Shown: positions 43,738 to 52,831, counted from the first letter of the stretch. The stretch: 64,000 nt of DNA from JBGPQJ01 sp963829485 (GCA_963829485.1 CAWHIK010000010.1:1-64000); one strand, 5' to 3'. A program made the numbers and translations. Notes: generated from the letters alone by a model not told the origin.

Positions 43738-43765
43738 TGTCCGGTCAAATATACAGGAGGTTCTT

Positions 43766-44059
43766 ATGATGCGCAGAAGAGCAATAGGAAGACCAGTGGC
43801 CCGCGCGGTAGGTGTTGCAGCCACGACAGCCGTTGTAGCGGGAACCGCAGGCGCAGTTCGCCACCACCAGGACCAGAAATATGCCCAGCAGGCTGCTGCC
43901 AACCAGCCCCAGCAGGTGGTTTATGAAGCCCCGCCCCCTGCAGGCTCGGAAATCGACGATCAGCTGATCCAGATCCAGAAACTCTCGTCCATGAAAGACC
44001 AGGGTCTGATCACGGAAGAAGAGTTTCAGGCTAAAAAGAAACAGATTCTGGGAATTTAA
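43766..44059 (+). CDS. SHOCT-domain protein
   Basis: The 97-residue protein has an N-terminal Arg-rich Ala/Gly segment (about 1-30; possible TM or membrane-associated), a Gln-rich linker and a C-terminal SHOCT domain, LIQIQKLSSMKDQGLITEEE followed by FQAKKKQILGI. SHOCT is a short oligomerisation module. AGGAGG precedes the ATG pair. It forms a pair with the DUF6325-like gene. Confidence 0.85.
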   Translation: MMRRRAIGRPVARAVGVAATTAVVAGTAGAVRHHQDQKYAQQAAANQPQQVVYEAPPPAGSEIDDQLIQIQKLSSMKDQGLITEEEFQAKKKQILGI

Positions 44060-44154
44060 TAAGCGGTTTGACAAACGAAATTTCGATCTCGCAGGATGAA
44101 GATCCTTCCTGGCGGATCGTTCTGTAATGTTTTTAAATTCTTGGAGAAACAGAC

Positions 44155-44187
44155 AAAGACCCGGCGGATCACTTTCGCTGGGTCTTT
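44155..44187. terminator. Terminator between convergent genes
   Basis: AAAGACCCGGCG (44155-44166) and CGCTGGGTCTTT (44176-44187) form a stem with one mismatch; it lies just before the stop of the minus-strand lipoprotein-like gene. Confidence 0.7.
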
Positions 44188-44212
44188 GAAGTTAATCAGA
44201 CAAAATGTGGAA

Positions 44213-45088
44213 TTATTGGGAGATGGGTTTATTGCACGATGCGGGAAGCTTAATGGGCGTGTTCTTGTTGATGCCGGTTACTTCGATTTGAATATCAAAG
44301 TCGCCTTCGAATTTTAACGGTTGGAATTCCCCGCTGTAACCGCCCAGGAATGCGACCGGGTAACCCGCAGGGGAGAGGTACAAGTCAGCGTCCTTGGCGG
44401 ACCAGAGAGAATCGCCAAATGTGCGCAGGGTGGCATCCTTGCTGTTTTGCGCGGCGTCAAGAAAGGTAGGTCCGTCGATGACGTAGTGCTTGTAGGATGC
44501 GCCATTAACCGTCTCGCTGCCTGCGAATGTTCCTCGAGCCACCTCCTTGCCGGTGAACATGTCCATCAGGCTTTTCGGGCTCATCTGCTCCACGTCCGCA
44601 GTGGCGTTGGCAGCCTTGGGCTTGACGCACACATCGAACAAGGCATCGATGACGACGTAAGTCCCCTGGGGAACTTTGTAGATTTCCACTGCCGAAGGTG
44701 CAAACAAGCTGACGGCGGAGCCTCCCACCTGGGCAACTATATCTCCCAGCAGGGGACCGGTCAGCACGATCTTGCTCTTGTCATTGCCGTTAGTGCTGAC
44801 GGTGGCGGTCAGGTCGCCCCGGATACGCTGGTCGTTGAGCAGACCGTTGGCGTTAATGGTTACCGTTGCATCGATGGAATCCAACCCGCTCAACGATTTA
44901 ATCGGAATGGTTTCACCTACGGGCGTAAACACCGTCGGCGTTGGCGCGAAAGCTCTCACCATGCCGGCCATGGCTGCTGCGACCGATGTTCCTGTCGAGG
45001 TCCTGCCGAGGAAAAAACCTAGAACGAGCATGGACGCTAGAAGTAGTGTTACTAATCCCAAACGCGGTAAGTATTGTCTTGTATTCAT
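44213..45088 (-). CDS. Secreted/membrane-anchored protein of LolA/LppX-like fold
   Basis: The 291-residue protein has an N-terminal signal/anchor (LGLVTLLLASMLVLGFFLG) and then a domain with alternating beta strands (DSIDATVTINANGLLND, GDLTATVSTNGNDKSKIVLT, YVVIDALFDVCVKP, ASYKHYVIDGPTFLDAAQNS, DADLYLSPAGYPVAFLGGYS) that resembles LppX/LprG or LolA-type lipid-binding half-barrels. Lipid or hydrophobic ligand carrying is likely but the match is fold-level. It starts at 45088 (AAAGGAGA before it) and is divergent from the SulP gene. Confidence 0.6.
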   Translation of the reverse strand: MNTRQYLPRLGLVTLLLASMLVLGFFLGRTSTGTSVAAAMAGMVRAFAPTPTVFTPVGETIPIKSLSGLDSIDATVTINANGLLNDQRIRGDLTATVSTNGNDKSKIVLTGPLLGDIVAQVGGSAVSLFAPSAVEIYKVPQGTYVVIDALFDVCVKPKAANATADVEQMSPKSLMDMFTGKEVARGTFAGSETVNGASYKHYVIDGPTFLDAAQNSKDATLRTFGDSLWSAKDADLYLSPAGYPVAFLGGYSGEFQPLKFEGDFDIQIEVTGINKNTPIKLPASCNKPISQ

Positions 45089-45123
45089 GTTGTCTCCTTT
45101 CATACTCTCATCCTGAAGATGGT

Positions 45124-45129
45124 TATAAT
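45124..45129 (+). promoter_or_regulatory. -10 element TATAAT of the SulP operon
   Basis: TATAAT lies only 22 bases before the first ATG of the transporter gene. Confidence 0.45.
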
Positions 45130-45151
45130 AGAGAAGATTCCTTTTGAATAG

Positions 45152-46969
45152 ATGCAGTTTTGCCTTTGGCGGCAACCCATTCCAGGCGGAACATCAACGA
45201 GTTTCAGGGATTTTCTAAGAGCAGCCGTGGCATCACCCGAGAGCAACATTAATCCCTTTAAGCGAACAGCAATTCCTTCGGGCATCAGCAGGTGGATTCC
45301 CGCCGTTGTCGCGTTGCGCACCTATAAAGGAAAATGGCTGATAAAAGATATCCTAGCCGGGGTGGTGCTTACCGCGATACTCGTTCCGGTGGGCATGGGT
45401 TATGCCGAAGCTGCCGGTTTGCCTGCCATCTACGGGCTTTATGCCACTATTTTCCCACTGATCGCCTATGCCATTTTTGGTCCGAGCCGTGTGCTGGTTT
45501 TGGGACCGGATTCCTCGCTGGCTGCCATTATCGCCGCTACGATCATTCCACTGGCTGGCGGCGATGAATCCCGCCTGGTGGCATTGGCGGGCATGCTCGC
45601 TCTCCTGACCGGCGGGTTGTGCATTTTCGCCGGGCTGGCGCGTTTTGGATTTGTCACCGACCTGCTCTCCAAGCCCATTCGCCTGGGCTATCTGAACGGC
45701 ATCGCGCTGACGGTCATCATCGGCCAGCTGCCTAAAATCCTGGGTTTTCCTGCCACCGGCGATGGCTTGATCGAAAGAACGTTGAGTATCCTGCAGGGTG
45801 TAGCCCAGGGATTGACCAACTCGATTAGCTTTCTGATCGGTGCTGCATGCCTGTTCATTGTGCTGTTCTTTAAGCGTAAATGGCCCAGGGTCCCCGGCGT
45901 ATTGATCGCTGTTATTGGGTCGACGATCTTTGTCGGGGTGAATGATCTGGCGGCTACCGCAGGCTTGTCGGTGGTGGGACCACTGCCGCAGGGGCTGCCG
46001 AGCTTTCAGGTCCCATTGGTGTCACTCACGGATATGGCAGCGCTATTCGCAGGCGCAGTGGCTATCACACTTGTCTCATTCGCAGATACCAGCGTGCTTT
46101 CACGCACTTTCGCGCTGCGTGGCGGCTACGAGGTGGATGAAAACCAGGAGATCATTGCTTTAGGGGCAGCAAATGTCGCTGCCGGTTTCTTCCAGGGATT
46201 CTCCATCAGCAGCAGTTCATCCCGCACGCCGGTGGCGGAATCCGCGGGAGCCAAGTCCCAGCTGACAGGCGTGGTGGGGGCGTTATGCATCGTCCTGCTG
46301 CTTGTGTATGCGCCTGCGCTTTTGCAAAATCTACCGGATGCCGCGCTGGGTGCGATCGTCATCGCGGCGTGTATTTCGCTTGTGGATATTAAAGGGGTGG
46401 TGCGTTTATGGCGGTTGCGCCGGGGAGAATTTACCCTCTCCGTCGTCTGTTTTTTGGGTGTGGCGTTGTTCGGTGTGATCGAAGGAATCTTCATCGCTGT
46501 CGTGCTGGCGTTGACCGGGTTCGTCTGGCGGGCATGGCGTCCTTACGATGCCGTCCTGGGACGTGTCGAAGATTTGGAAGGCTTTCACGACATCACCCGT
46601 CATCCCGATGCAACGCTGATCACCGGGCTGGTGCTATTCCGCTGGGACGCGCCCCTGTTCTTTGCCAATGCGGACGTGTTTCGCGAACACATCCTGAAGG
46701 CCATATCAGAAGCGCCTACGGCGACACGATGGATCGTCGTGACCGCAGAACCTGTCACCGATATCGATATCACGGCAGCAGAGATGCTTGAAGCGCTGGA
46801 TAGTGATCTTATGCGGGAGAACATTACACTATGCTTTGCTGAGATGAAGGATCCGGTCAAGGATCGGCTCAAGCGTTATGGTTTATTCGAGAAGATCGGC
46901 ATCGACCACTTCTTTCCGACCATTGGCCAGGCGGTTAATTCCTACCTGGCAGCTTACCCGGAAGAATGA
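45152..46969 (+). CDS. SulP-family anion transporter with STAS domain
   Basis: The 605-residue protein is a complete SulP/SLC26-type carrier: about 14 TM segments, with the family signature VVLTAILVPVGMGYAEAAGL (about 71-90) and GLYATIFPLIAYAIFGPSR (about 95-113), FSISSSSSRTPVAESAGAKS (about 351-370), and a C-terminal cytoplasmic STAS domain (about 465-595; VLFRWDAPLFFANADVFREH, ITAAEMLEALDSDL). It may carry sulfate, bicarbonate or another anion. The start could be at a later codon, as the first 30 residues are not typical. It heads an operon with the DAGK-like and phosphatase genes (27-base gap). Confidence 0.92.
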   Translation: MQFCLWRQPIPGGTSTSFRDFLRAAVASPESNINPFKRTAIPSGISRWIPAVVALRTYKGKWLIKDILAGVVLTAILVPVGMGYAEAAGLPAIYGLYATIFPLIAYAIFGPSRVLVLGPDSSLAAIIAATIIPLAGGDESRLVALAGMLALLTGGLCIFAGLARFGFVTDLLSKPIRLGYLNGIALTVIIGQLPKILGFPATGDGLIERTLSILQGVAQGLTNSISFLIGAACLFIVLFFKRKWPRVPGVLIAVIGSTIFVGVNDLAATAGLSVVGPLPQGLPSFQVPLVSLTDMAALFAGAVAITLVSFADTSVLSRTFALRGGYEVDENQEIIALGAANVAAGFFQGFSISSSSSRTPVAESAGAKSQLTGVVGALCIVLLLVYAPALLQNLPDAALGAIVIAACISLVDIKGVVRLWRLRRGEFTLSVVCFLGVALFGVIEGIFIAVVLALTGFVWRAWRPYDAVLGRVEDLEGFHDITRHPDATLITGLVLFRWDAPLFFANADVFREHILKAISEAPTATRWIVVTAEPVTDIDITAAEMLEALDSDLMRENITLCFAEMKDPVKDRLKRYGLFEKIGIDHFFPTIGQAVNSYLAAYPEE

Positions 46970-46996
46970 AATCAACGTCAACAAGATAGAGGGACC

Positions 46997-47881
46997 ATGA
47001 CACGAAGAATTTATGTAGTGATCAATCCGGCAGCCGGTAAGGATGAACCCATTCTTAATACCCTCAACGACGTCTTTCGCTCACATGACATCGAATGGGA
47101 GGCAGGCATCACCCACAAATATGGCGATGCCCGAAGGCTGGCGCTGCAAGCGGCCGACGCTGGTTACGACCTGATTGCTGGCTATGGCGGGGACGGCACC
47201 CAGCACGAGATAGCCAATGCGTTGGTCGGCCGCGGCGTGTTGATGGGTGTGTTACCGGGTGGAACCGGAAACGGATTCTGCCACGAACTGGGGCTGCCGA
47301 ACAAGCTGAGACCGGCCTTGGAAGTGATCTGCACGAGCGAAACGATCCATCAGGTGGATGTCGTCCGCCTGGGTGAGGATTATTTTATCCAGCGCATGTA
47401 CGTGGGAATCGAACCCGAAGAACAGACATCCCGCGAATTAAAAGACAAATATGGAACCCTTGCGTATGCCATCTCAGGTTACCAGCGGCTCACCACCGTC
47501 AAGGATATCCACTATCGAATCACCATCGACGGCGAAGCGATAGAAACATCGGCGTCCAAAGTCTATGTGGTGAATGCCAGCCAGACCGGCACCGGTGTCT
47601 CGGTCACGGGCGATCTGTCGCACAGCGACGACGGCTTACTGGAGGTATTCATATTGGACCAACACAACCTGAAGACGATCGCTGCCGCCGCAGAACGGAT
47701 GCTTCACCTGCACACTGAAGTAGCCCAGAAATACTTCTGGCGCGGGAAAGACATCACCATCGAGACCGAACCGGACCAGCCGGTTTGGACGGACGGCGAG
47801 TATTATGGGCGAACGCCGGTCAGCATCAGCGTTTTGCAAGGAAAACTCCCGGTGGTGGTTTCAACCCCAGGCGCGGGATGA
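46997..47881 (+). CDS. Diacylglycerol/sphingosine-type lipid kinase (DAGK catalytic domain)
   Basis: The 294-residue protein starts YVVINPAAGKDEPILNTLND, the DAGK_cat P-loop-like start, and has the GGDGT motif in LIAGYGGDGTQHEIANALVG (about 60-79) and VLPGGTGNGFCHELGLP (about 88-104). YegS/DgkB-like enzymes phosphorylate diacylglycerol or related lipids. The stop overlaps the start of the dual-specificity phosphatase gene (ATGA), implying coupled translation and a lipid phosphorylation/dephosphorylation pair. Confidence 0.9.
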   Translation: MTRRIYVVINPAAGKDEPILNTLNDVFRSHDIEWEAGITHKYGDARRLALQAADAGYDLIAGYGGDGTQHEIANALVGRGVLMGVLPGGTGNGFCHELGLPNKLRPALEVICTSETIHQVDVVRLGEDYFIQRMYVGIEPEEQTSRELKDKYGTLAYAISGYQRLTTVKDIHYRITIDGEAIETSASKVYVVNASQTGTGVSVTGDLSHSDDGLLEVFILDQHNLKTIAAAAERMLHLHTEVAQKYFWRGKDITIETEPDQPVWTDGEYYGRTPVSISVLQGKLPVVVSTPGAG

Positions 47882-48345
47882 CCAAAACATCCGTTCCTGA
47901 CGTGTCGGCCATCACCGATTATCTCTACATCTCCGCCTGGCCTCGCGGTGACCATGCGGACGAGATCCGCGCGATGAATGTGCGCCTGATCCTTTCGATG
48001 CACTGGATCAAACCGGCCCGCAACCTGGGTCATGACCCCATCCGGCTGCTGTGGCTGCCTACGGTGGACAACCCGTTTCTTCCGATGCCCATCCGCAGTT
48101 TTTGGTTGGGGGTGGAGGCAGCGCTGCCGGTCATCCGGGATGGGTACAAAGTGCTGGTTCACTGCCGGGCGGGCGTGCATCGCAGCGTGGCCATGGCCTG
48201 CTGTGTATTGATCGGGATGGGATTCAGCGCCGATGAAGCCATGAAGTTGACCAGGGAGAAGCGATCGGTCGCTGACCCGGAAATCTGGTATATCCAGAAC
48301 CGGATTCGAAAATTCGAGCAGCAGTGGCTGGCGAAAAAACAGTAA
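47878..48345 (+). CDS. Dual-specificity protein/lipid phosphatase
   Basis: The 155-residue protein has the cysteine-phosphatase P-loop VLVHCRAGVHRSVAMACC (HCxxGxxRS, about 96-113) and the WPD-like Asp upstream (VDNPFLPMP region). It belongs to the DSP/PTP group and could act on proteins or on phosphatidylglycerophosphate or phosphatidic acid. Overlap with the DAGK-like gene points to a lipid role, as inference. A membrane protein gene follows after 26 bases. Confidence 0.85.
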   Translation: MTKTSVPDVSAITDYLYISAWPRGDHADEIRAMNVRLILSMHWIKPARNLGHDPIRLLWLPTVDNPFLPMPIRSFWLGVEAALPVIRDGYKVLVHCRAGVHRSVAMACCVLIGMGFSADEAMKLTREKRSVADPEIWYIQNRIRKFEQQWLAKKQ

Positions 48346-48371
48346 CAATATCTGCTAAAAAGGAATAACTT

Positions 48372-49032
48372 ATGGAACAGGATAAGCCGATAATTCGTGA
48401 AAGACTGAAGTCGCCTCGTGCAGCGGCTGTCGCAGGAATACTGTTCTCGGTGTTGTATTTTGCCAGCTTGATATTGATCCAGACTGCCGTTCCGGAAAAT
48501 CCGGCTGAGACCGGGGAACTGGCTTAAAAGCGGTTGGGAGTCTGTCAATCTTGGGCTGAATCTGCTTCCCTTCGCCGGCATTGCCTTCCTGTGGTTCATC
48601 GGAGTCGTGCGCGACCACCTCTCCCACCATGAGGACCGGTTGTTCGCCACGGTTTTCCTGGGGAGCGGTCTCCTGTTCCTGGCGATGCAGTTTGCGGCTG
48701 CTGCTGTAGCCGGCGGCATCATCAGCGTTTATGGGACGGCACCCGCTACTCTCCTGGAATCTGGAATGTATGCCTTTGGCCGGGCGATTACCTATGAAAT
48801 AACCCATACGTATGCGATGAAGATGGCGGGATTGTTCATGATGTCCATCAGCACCCTCGCGCTCCGCACCGGTATTTTTCCGCGATGGATGATTTATGTC
48901 GGATATATCCTTGCCGCATTCCTGTTATTCAGTGTGGGATTCTTTTATTGGTCGCCCCTGGTTTTCCCGTTGTGGACCTTTCTGATCAGCATATATATCC
49001 TTTATGCCAATCTCAAGCGGTCGAAGGATTGA
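48372..49032 (+). CDS. Multi-TM membrane protein, unknown, one frameshift
   Basis: The first frame reads MEQDKPIIRERLKSPRAAAV and a first TM, then TAVPENPAETGELA, and stops; a shift near 48520 continues in a second frame with NLGLNLLPFAGIAFLWFIGV and four more TM helices, ending with ILYANLKRSKD at 49032. The joined protein is about 220 residues with five TM segments. I do not recognise the family. It is the last gene of the SulP-DAGK-DSP cluster and is followed by the ion-channel gene after 54 bases. Confidence 0.6.
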
Positions 49033-49086
49033 CGGGAGTGCCTGTCCGTAGAAATTCTTTTCTTAAGGTTCTGAGGAGTTGTCGCC

Positions 49087-50958
49087 ATGCGCTTATCCTT
49101 ATTAACACTGCTCACCCTTGCAATCCTCGTGCTCGCACCGCTAAGCGGCGTTCACGCGCAGGATGTCCCTCCTGTGCAGGAACTGTACGGCTCCCTGGCT
49201 CCCGGTCAGAGCGATATCTACATCATCAGGGACTTGAAAAAAGGGCAGACCCTGTTTGCCTTTATGGAAAATCGCTCAGGCAATCTGGACCCCATCCTTT
49301 CGATCCTGCCTGCCGATCAGGATATTTCCACCACTACGGAAAGTTTCCGCAAGGCGGTAGCTGACTTGGTGGCGACTTCGCCTCATCCCATGCTCGATCT
49401 GCCGGCGTTAAGGGACCAATATGCACTGGCCTGGGACGACGACAGCGGACCGGGTTACTCGTCTGCGCTTCAATTTAAGGTGCCCGAGGATGGGGATTTC
49501 TACCTGCTATTGGGCAGTTCACTCTCCGCTGCCGGCCGCTCTACATCCGGAGACTACCGCCTGCTGATCGGGCTGGACGCTCCGCAGGTGTTGGATGGAA
49601 CGGCTGAGCCGACCGGCGCGACCATCGCTGTACAGGACCAGGCTGCACTGGGCACGCATCTCGTCCAGGAGTACAGCGGCAGCCTGAACGCGGATAAACC
49701 GTCCGTCTTGGTCAGGCTGAGCGACCTTGACCCGGGCGATACGCTTTATGTTGATCTGAAAGCAACGAGCGGTGATTTGAAGCCCATTCTCTTTCTGCGG
49801 GATTACGGCCGGAAACCGGTCCGCGTGTCCAACCTCAATGGGGAGGAGGGCACGGCTTCCTTTCAGCAAGCCTTCCCGGAAGGCGGAGAGAATTTCGTCC
49901 TGGAGGTCATCGCCGCTTCGCCGGATGGCAAGTTAACGGCTGGGGATTTTTCCTTGCAGGTAGGGGTGAACGCGCCTGAAGTGTTGAAGGGACAGGGTCA
50001 ACCCAATACCGAAAGTCTGCTGAAGCTGGCCATCCCGGTCAAAGTTGGTCTGAAGCTCCAGCAAATCGTAAACATCGACCAGCCAAACGAGATTATGAAC
50101 GATGTCGGCACCCTCAAGTTGGAATGGACCGATCCGGCGCTGGCATTCAATCCCGATGACTGCAATTGCACTTCCAGGCTCTATACGGAAACCAGCTACA
50201 GTGATTTCCTGGATGACGTCAAAGGAAGATGGCCGGATTTCACATTTTTCAACCAGCAGGGCAATCGCTGGGCTCAGAACCGCCTGATCGAGATCGAATC
50301 GAACGGTCACGTCACCTACCTGGAGCGATTCTCGTCCAACTTCCAGGTCGATTTCGACTGGACGGCTTTCCCCTTCGACACGCAGGATTTTTTCCTCAAA
50401 GTGGATATGCTCTTCCCGGAAGAGGACTATGTCTTCGTCCCGATGGATGGTTTCAATGAAATCGACCCCAACCACGGCGAAGATGAGTTCGTGCTGACTG
50501 ATTTCGATACCCAGATCACCTCGGAAGTGTCCAGTACGCAGGCGCCCATCTCCCGATTCACCTTTCATTTTTCGGCTCCCCGCCATCTGGAATATTATAT
50601 CTTCCGCATTTTCGTTCCCATCCTGCTGATCATCACGGTCTCGTATATCACCTTCTTCCTGAAGGACTACTCTCGGCGTATCGAGATCGCCACCGGTAAC
50701 CTGCTGCTTTTCATCGCCTTCAGCTGGAGCCTTGGGGAAAATTACCCTCGAATGGGGTATCTGACCTTCGTGGATGCCATCATGGCGATCACTTTTTTCA
50801 TCAACACCCTGGTTGTGGCACTGAATGTTTACTATAAGTGGCTGGAGCAGAATGGCCAGCGCGAAAAAGCCGACCGTCTGGAAGCGCCGATGAATTACAT
50901 CTATCCGCTTGCCTACCTGGTGTCTTTCGGTTTGGCGGCGCTGTTGTTTTTGAGGTAG
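49087..50958 (+). CDS. Pentameric ligand-gated ion channel homologue with large N-terminal extension (DeCLIC-like architecture)
   Basis: The 623-residue protein has a signal peptide (LSLLTLLTLAILVLAPLSG), two beta-rich modules resembling bacterial PPC/jelly-roll domains (about 30-165, starting LYGSLAPGQSDIYIIRDLKK; about 195-310, starting YSGSLNADKPSVLVRLSDLD), then a Cys-loop-superfamily ligand-binding domain (about 325-500) with the FPFD motif in WTAFPFDTQDFFLKVDMLFP (about 426-445). The four TM helices follow: M1 after RHLEYYIFRIFVPILLIITV (about 500-525), M2 (IATGNLLLFIAFSWSLGENY, about 536-555), M3 after PRMGYLTFVDAIMAITFFIN, and M4 near the C-terminus. The Cys pair of animal Cys-loops is absent, as in prokaryotic members. 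ELIC and DeCLIC share the M2-M3 pattern ExxxPxxxYxTxxDAI. The ligand is unknown. Confidence 0.88.
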   Translation: MRLSLLTLLTLAILVLAPLSGVHAQDVPPVQELYGSLAPGQSDIYIIRDLKKGQTLFAFMENRSGNLDPILSILPADQDISTTTESFRKAVADLVATSPHPMLDLPALRDQYALAWDDDSGPGYSSALQFKVPEDGDFYLLLGSSLSAAGRSTSGDYRLLIGLDAPQVLDGTAEPTGATIAVQDQAALGTHLVQEYSGSLNADKPSVLVRLSDLDPGDTLYVDLKATSGDLKPILFLRDYGRKPVRVSNLNGEEGTASFQQAFPEGGENFVLEVIAASPDGKLTAGDFSLQVGVNAPEVLKGQGQPNTESLLKLAIPVKVGLKLQQIVNIDQPNEIMNDVGTLKLEWTDPALAFNPDDCNCTSRLYTETSYSDFLDDVKGRWPDFTFFNQQGNRWAQNRLIEIESNGHVTYLERFSSNFQVDFDWTAFPFDTQDFFLKVDMLFPEEDYVFVPMDGFNEIDPNHGEDEFVLTDFDTQITSEVSSTQAPISRFTFHFSAPRHLEYYIFRIFVPILLIITVSYITFFLKDYSRRIEIATGNLLLFIAFSWSLGENYPRMGYLTFVDAIMAITFFINTLVVALNVYYKWLEQNGQREKADRLEAPMNYIYPLAYLVSFGLAALLFLR

Positions 50959-50986
50959 TCCCCAATTTTGCACAACTTTTTTATCC

Positions 50987-51016
50987 TTTACGGGTTTTCA
51001 ATATTGTGAGTATAAT
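50987..51016 (+). promoter_or_regulatory. Promoter TTTACG-N18-TATAAT of the HdeD-like gene
   Basis: TTTACG (50987-50992) and TATAAT (51011-51016) with an 18-base spacer lie 54 bases before the ATG of the HdeD-like gene. Confidence 0.5.
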
Positions 51017-51070
51017 AACTATCAGATAAGCAATTCTAAACTTATCCACTCATTCACAAGGAGAATAGAA

Positions 51071-51637
51071 ATGGCTGCAACTCAAGTAGCAACAAGGGAA
51101 CGCCCCTGGTGGCTGACGCTGATTAATGGTCTTTTAGCCTTATTTGTAGGCTCAGCGCTGCTCTGGGGATCGCTCGACACCAAGAAGGATGTTTACATGC
51201 TTCTGGTTTGGTTCATCGGCTTCTACTGGCTCTTCCGTGGCATCTTTGACATCGTTTACATGTTCATCGACCACAGCCAATGGGGCTGGAAGTTATTTAT
51301 GGGTGTCGTCGGCATCATGGCCGGTAGTTACATCCTCCAGTACCCGCTCGCGAGCGCAATCGCCCTGCCCAAGATTTTCGTTCTTGTCCTCGGTTTATGG
51401 GGCTTGATGGAAGGTATCGTCCTCTTGATCATGGCCTTCCAGGGCGGTGGTTGGGGAGCGGGTATCCTCGGCGCTCTGGCGATCATCTTCGGTATCGCCC
51501 TAATCGACAGCTACAACAGCTTTGGCATGGGTTTGGCCTTTGTTTGGTCAGCCGCCATCCTGGGTGTTGTGGGCGGTATCTTCATGATCTACAAAGCCTT
51601 CCAGGTTAAGAAAGCCCAAAAAGCTGTAAAAGCTTAA
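51071..51637 (+). CDS. HdeD/DUF308-family membrane protein
   Basis: The 188-residue protein has six TM segments in the pattern of HdeD (acid-resistance membrane protein) and DUF308: WWLTLINGLLALFVGSALLW, VWFIGFYWLFRGIFDIVYMF, LFMGVVGIMAGSYILQYPLA, FVLVLGLWGLMEGIVLLIMA, ILGALAIIFGIALIDSYNSF and a last helix. Function in acid tolerance is known only for Enterobacteria; here it is a guess. An AAGGAG site precedes the ATG. Confidence 0.85.
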   Translation: MAATQVATRERPWWLTLINGLLALFVGSALLWGSLDTKKDVYMLLVWFIGFYWLFRGIFDIVYMFIDHSQWGWKLFMGVVGIMAGSYILQYPLASAIALPKIFVLVLGLWGLMEGIVLLIMAFQGGGWGAGILGALAIIFGIALIDSYNSFGMGLAFVWSAAILGVVGGIFMIYKAFQVKKAQKAVKA

Positions 51638-51651
51638 TACAAGGACTACAG

Positions 51652-51684
51652 CATTTGCCCTGGAGGAAAATCTCCAGGCAAATG
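51652..51684 (+). terminator. Hairpin after the HdeD-like gene
   Basis: CATTTGCC(C)TGGAG and CTCCAGGCAAATG form a 13-bp stem with one bulged base; no T-run follows. Confidence 0.5.
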
Positions 51685-51860
51685 GGATCTGGAAGTTTAC
51701 AACTGAATATCGTATCCAGGGCTCCAGGTTAAAATCGAACTCGATGCAGCTTGGAGCCTTTGGTTTAATAGCACAAGTAATATGATGGCAATTAGCCTGG
51801 GATTTATTTCAAGATCCGGGGCGGAATAAATGAGCAGTAGAAAATGGAGGCAATGAGAAG

Positions 51861-52244
51861 ATGGCAGACAAAACTGGGATGAAAACTCCGGAACGTGAAG
51901 TGGTGAAGGCGATAAAAAAATCGCGTCCCATCCAGAGGTTGTTCTTATTGGATGTTTTGTTCGACAAAGAGTCCAGACCAGCTTTCCTGTGGGCACTCGG
52001 TGCTCTTTTATTAGGGATGTTTGTCTATCACTGGTTCGAGGGTTGGAGCTATCTCGATTCCCTTTATTTTTGCGTCATCAGCCTGGCTACTGTGGGGTAT
52101 GGCGATCTGACTCCCACAACACCGGAGACAAAGATATTCACGATGATTTACATCATCAATGGCATTGCCATCCTGCTGACGCTATTCGACCGCATCCGGG
52201 TTGTTCGGACAAGGCGTGATGACGTAAGTCCTCTGGGCGAATAA
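51861..52244 (+). CDS. Two-TM potassium channel (Ion_trans_2)
   Basis: The 127-residue protein has a basic amphipathic N-terminus, TM1 (FLWALGALLLGMFVYHWFEG, about 43-62), a pore loop with the K+ selectivity filter in LYFCVISLATVGYGDLTPTT (TVGYGD, about 79-84) and TM2 (FTMIYIINGIAILLTLFDRI), then a short tail. It has no regulatory RCK domain, so it forms a simple tetrameric K+ channel. It follows the pLGIC and HdeD-like genes in the same orientation. Confidence 0.9.
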   Translation: MADKTGMKTPEREVVKAIKKSRPIQRLFLLDVLFDKESRPAFLWALGALLLGMFVYHWFEGWSYLDSLYFCVISLATVGYGDLTPTTPETKIFTMIYIINGIAILLTLFDRIRVVRTRRDDVSPLGE

Positions 52245-52351
52245 GAACTGTCAAGTGGATATACCGAATCGAGCAGCGGCTTGATGGATTGGATTTTGTG
52301 GACTATGATTAATAAGTAACTTGCTGTATCGAAACCCGAGAGGAGAATATT

Positions 52352-52831
52352 ATGGTAAAGAAACTAATTTTGTTCGCTGCGTTAGTCTTGATCCTTGCTG
52401 CCTGCTCAACGACGGAAGCCACCACCCCCTTGCCGGGAGCCGGCACGGGAACAGTGGTGACCTCCGCTGACCAGATTGCCGGCATCACCTGGCAATGGAA
52501 TAGCATGGAGGAGACTTCCCCTCCCACGCTGAATGTGGTCCCCAACCCGGAAAATTATACGCTCGTCTTCCAGGATAACGGCGTTTTCAACATCCAGGCG
52601 GACTGCAACACGGCGGCAGGCACTTATAAACTGGAATATGAAAGCCTCGTCATGGTTCTGGGACCCAGCACCAAGGCATTTTGCGGCGAGGATTCCCTCG
52701 ATGCTGAATACCAGATGCTGATCAACAAGGTAGCCAGCGGCAGCATTGCGCCGGATGGCCAGCTCTGGCTCTACCTGAAGGGCAGCGCAGGCCGGATGAG
52801 TTTCACGAATGGCGGTCCGGCGCCCAAATAG
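52352..52831 (+). CDS. META-domain lipoprotein (HslJ-like)
   Basis: The 159-residue protein has a lipobox (VLILAAC), a Thr/Pro linker and a META domain: ITWQWNSMEETSPPTLNVVP, YTLVFQDNGVFNIQADCNTA, YESLVMVLGPSTKAFCGEDS and a C-terminal strand. The conserved CN(T/S)AxGxY motif marks the family. META proteins are periplasmic/surface proteins with a stress link (HslJ). Ribosome site GAGAGGAG. It ends before the strong terminator at 52861. Confidence 0.85.
   Translation: MVKKLILFAALVLILAACSTTEATTPLPGAGTGTVVTSADQIAGITWQWNSMEETSPPTLNVVPNPENYTLVFQDNGVFNIQADCNTAAGTYKLEYESLVMVLGPSTKAFCGEDSLDAEYQMLINKVASGSIAPDGQLWLYLKGSAGRMSFTNGGPAPK

Noticed and set aside
49933..50973. 346-codon minus-strand open frame opposite the ion channel gene
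   Set aside because: Shadow frame of the channel gene; charged, low-complexity translation without a motif.
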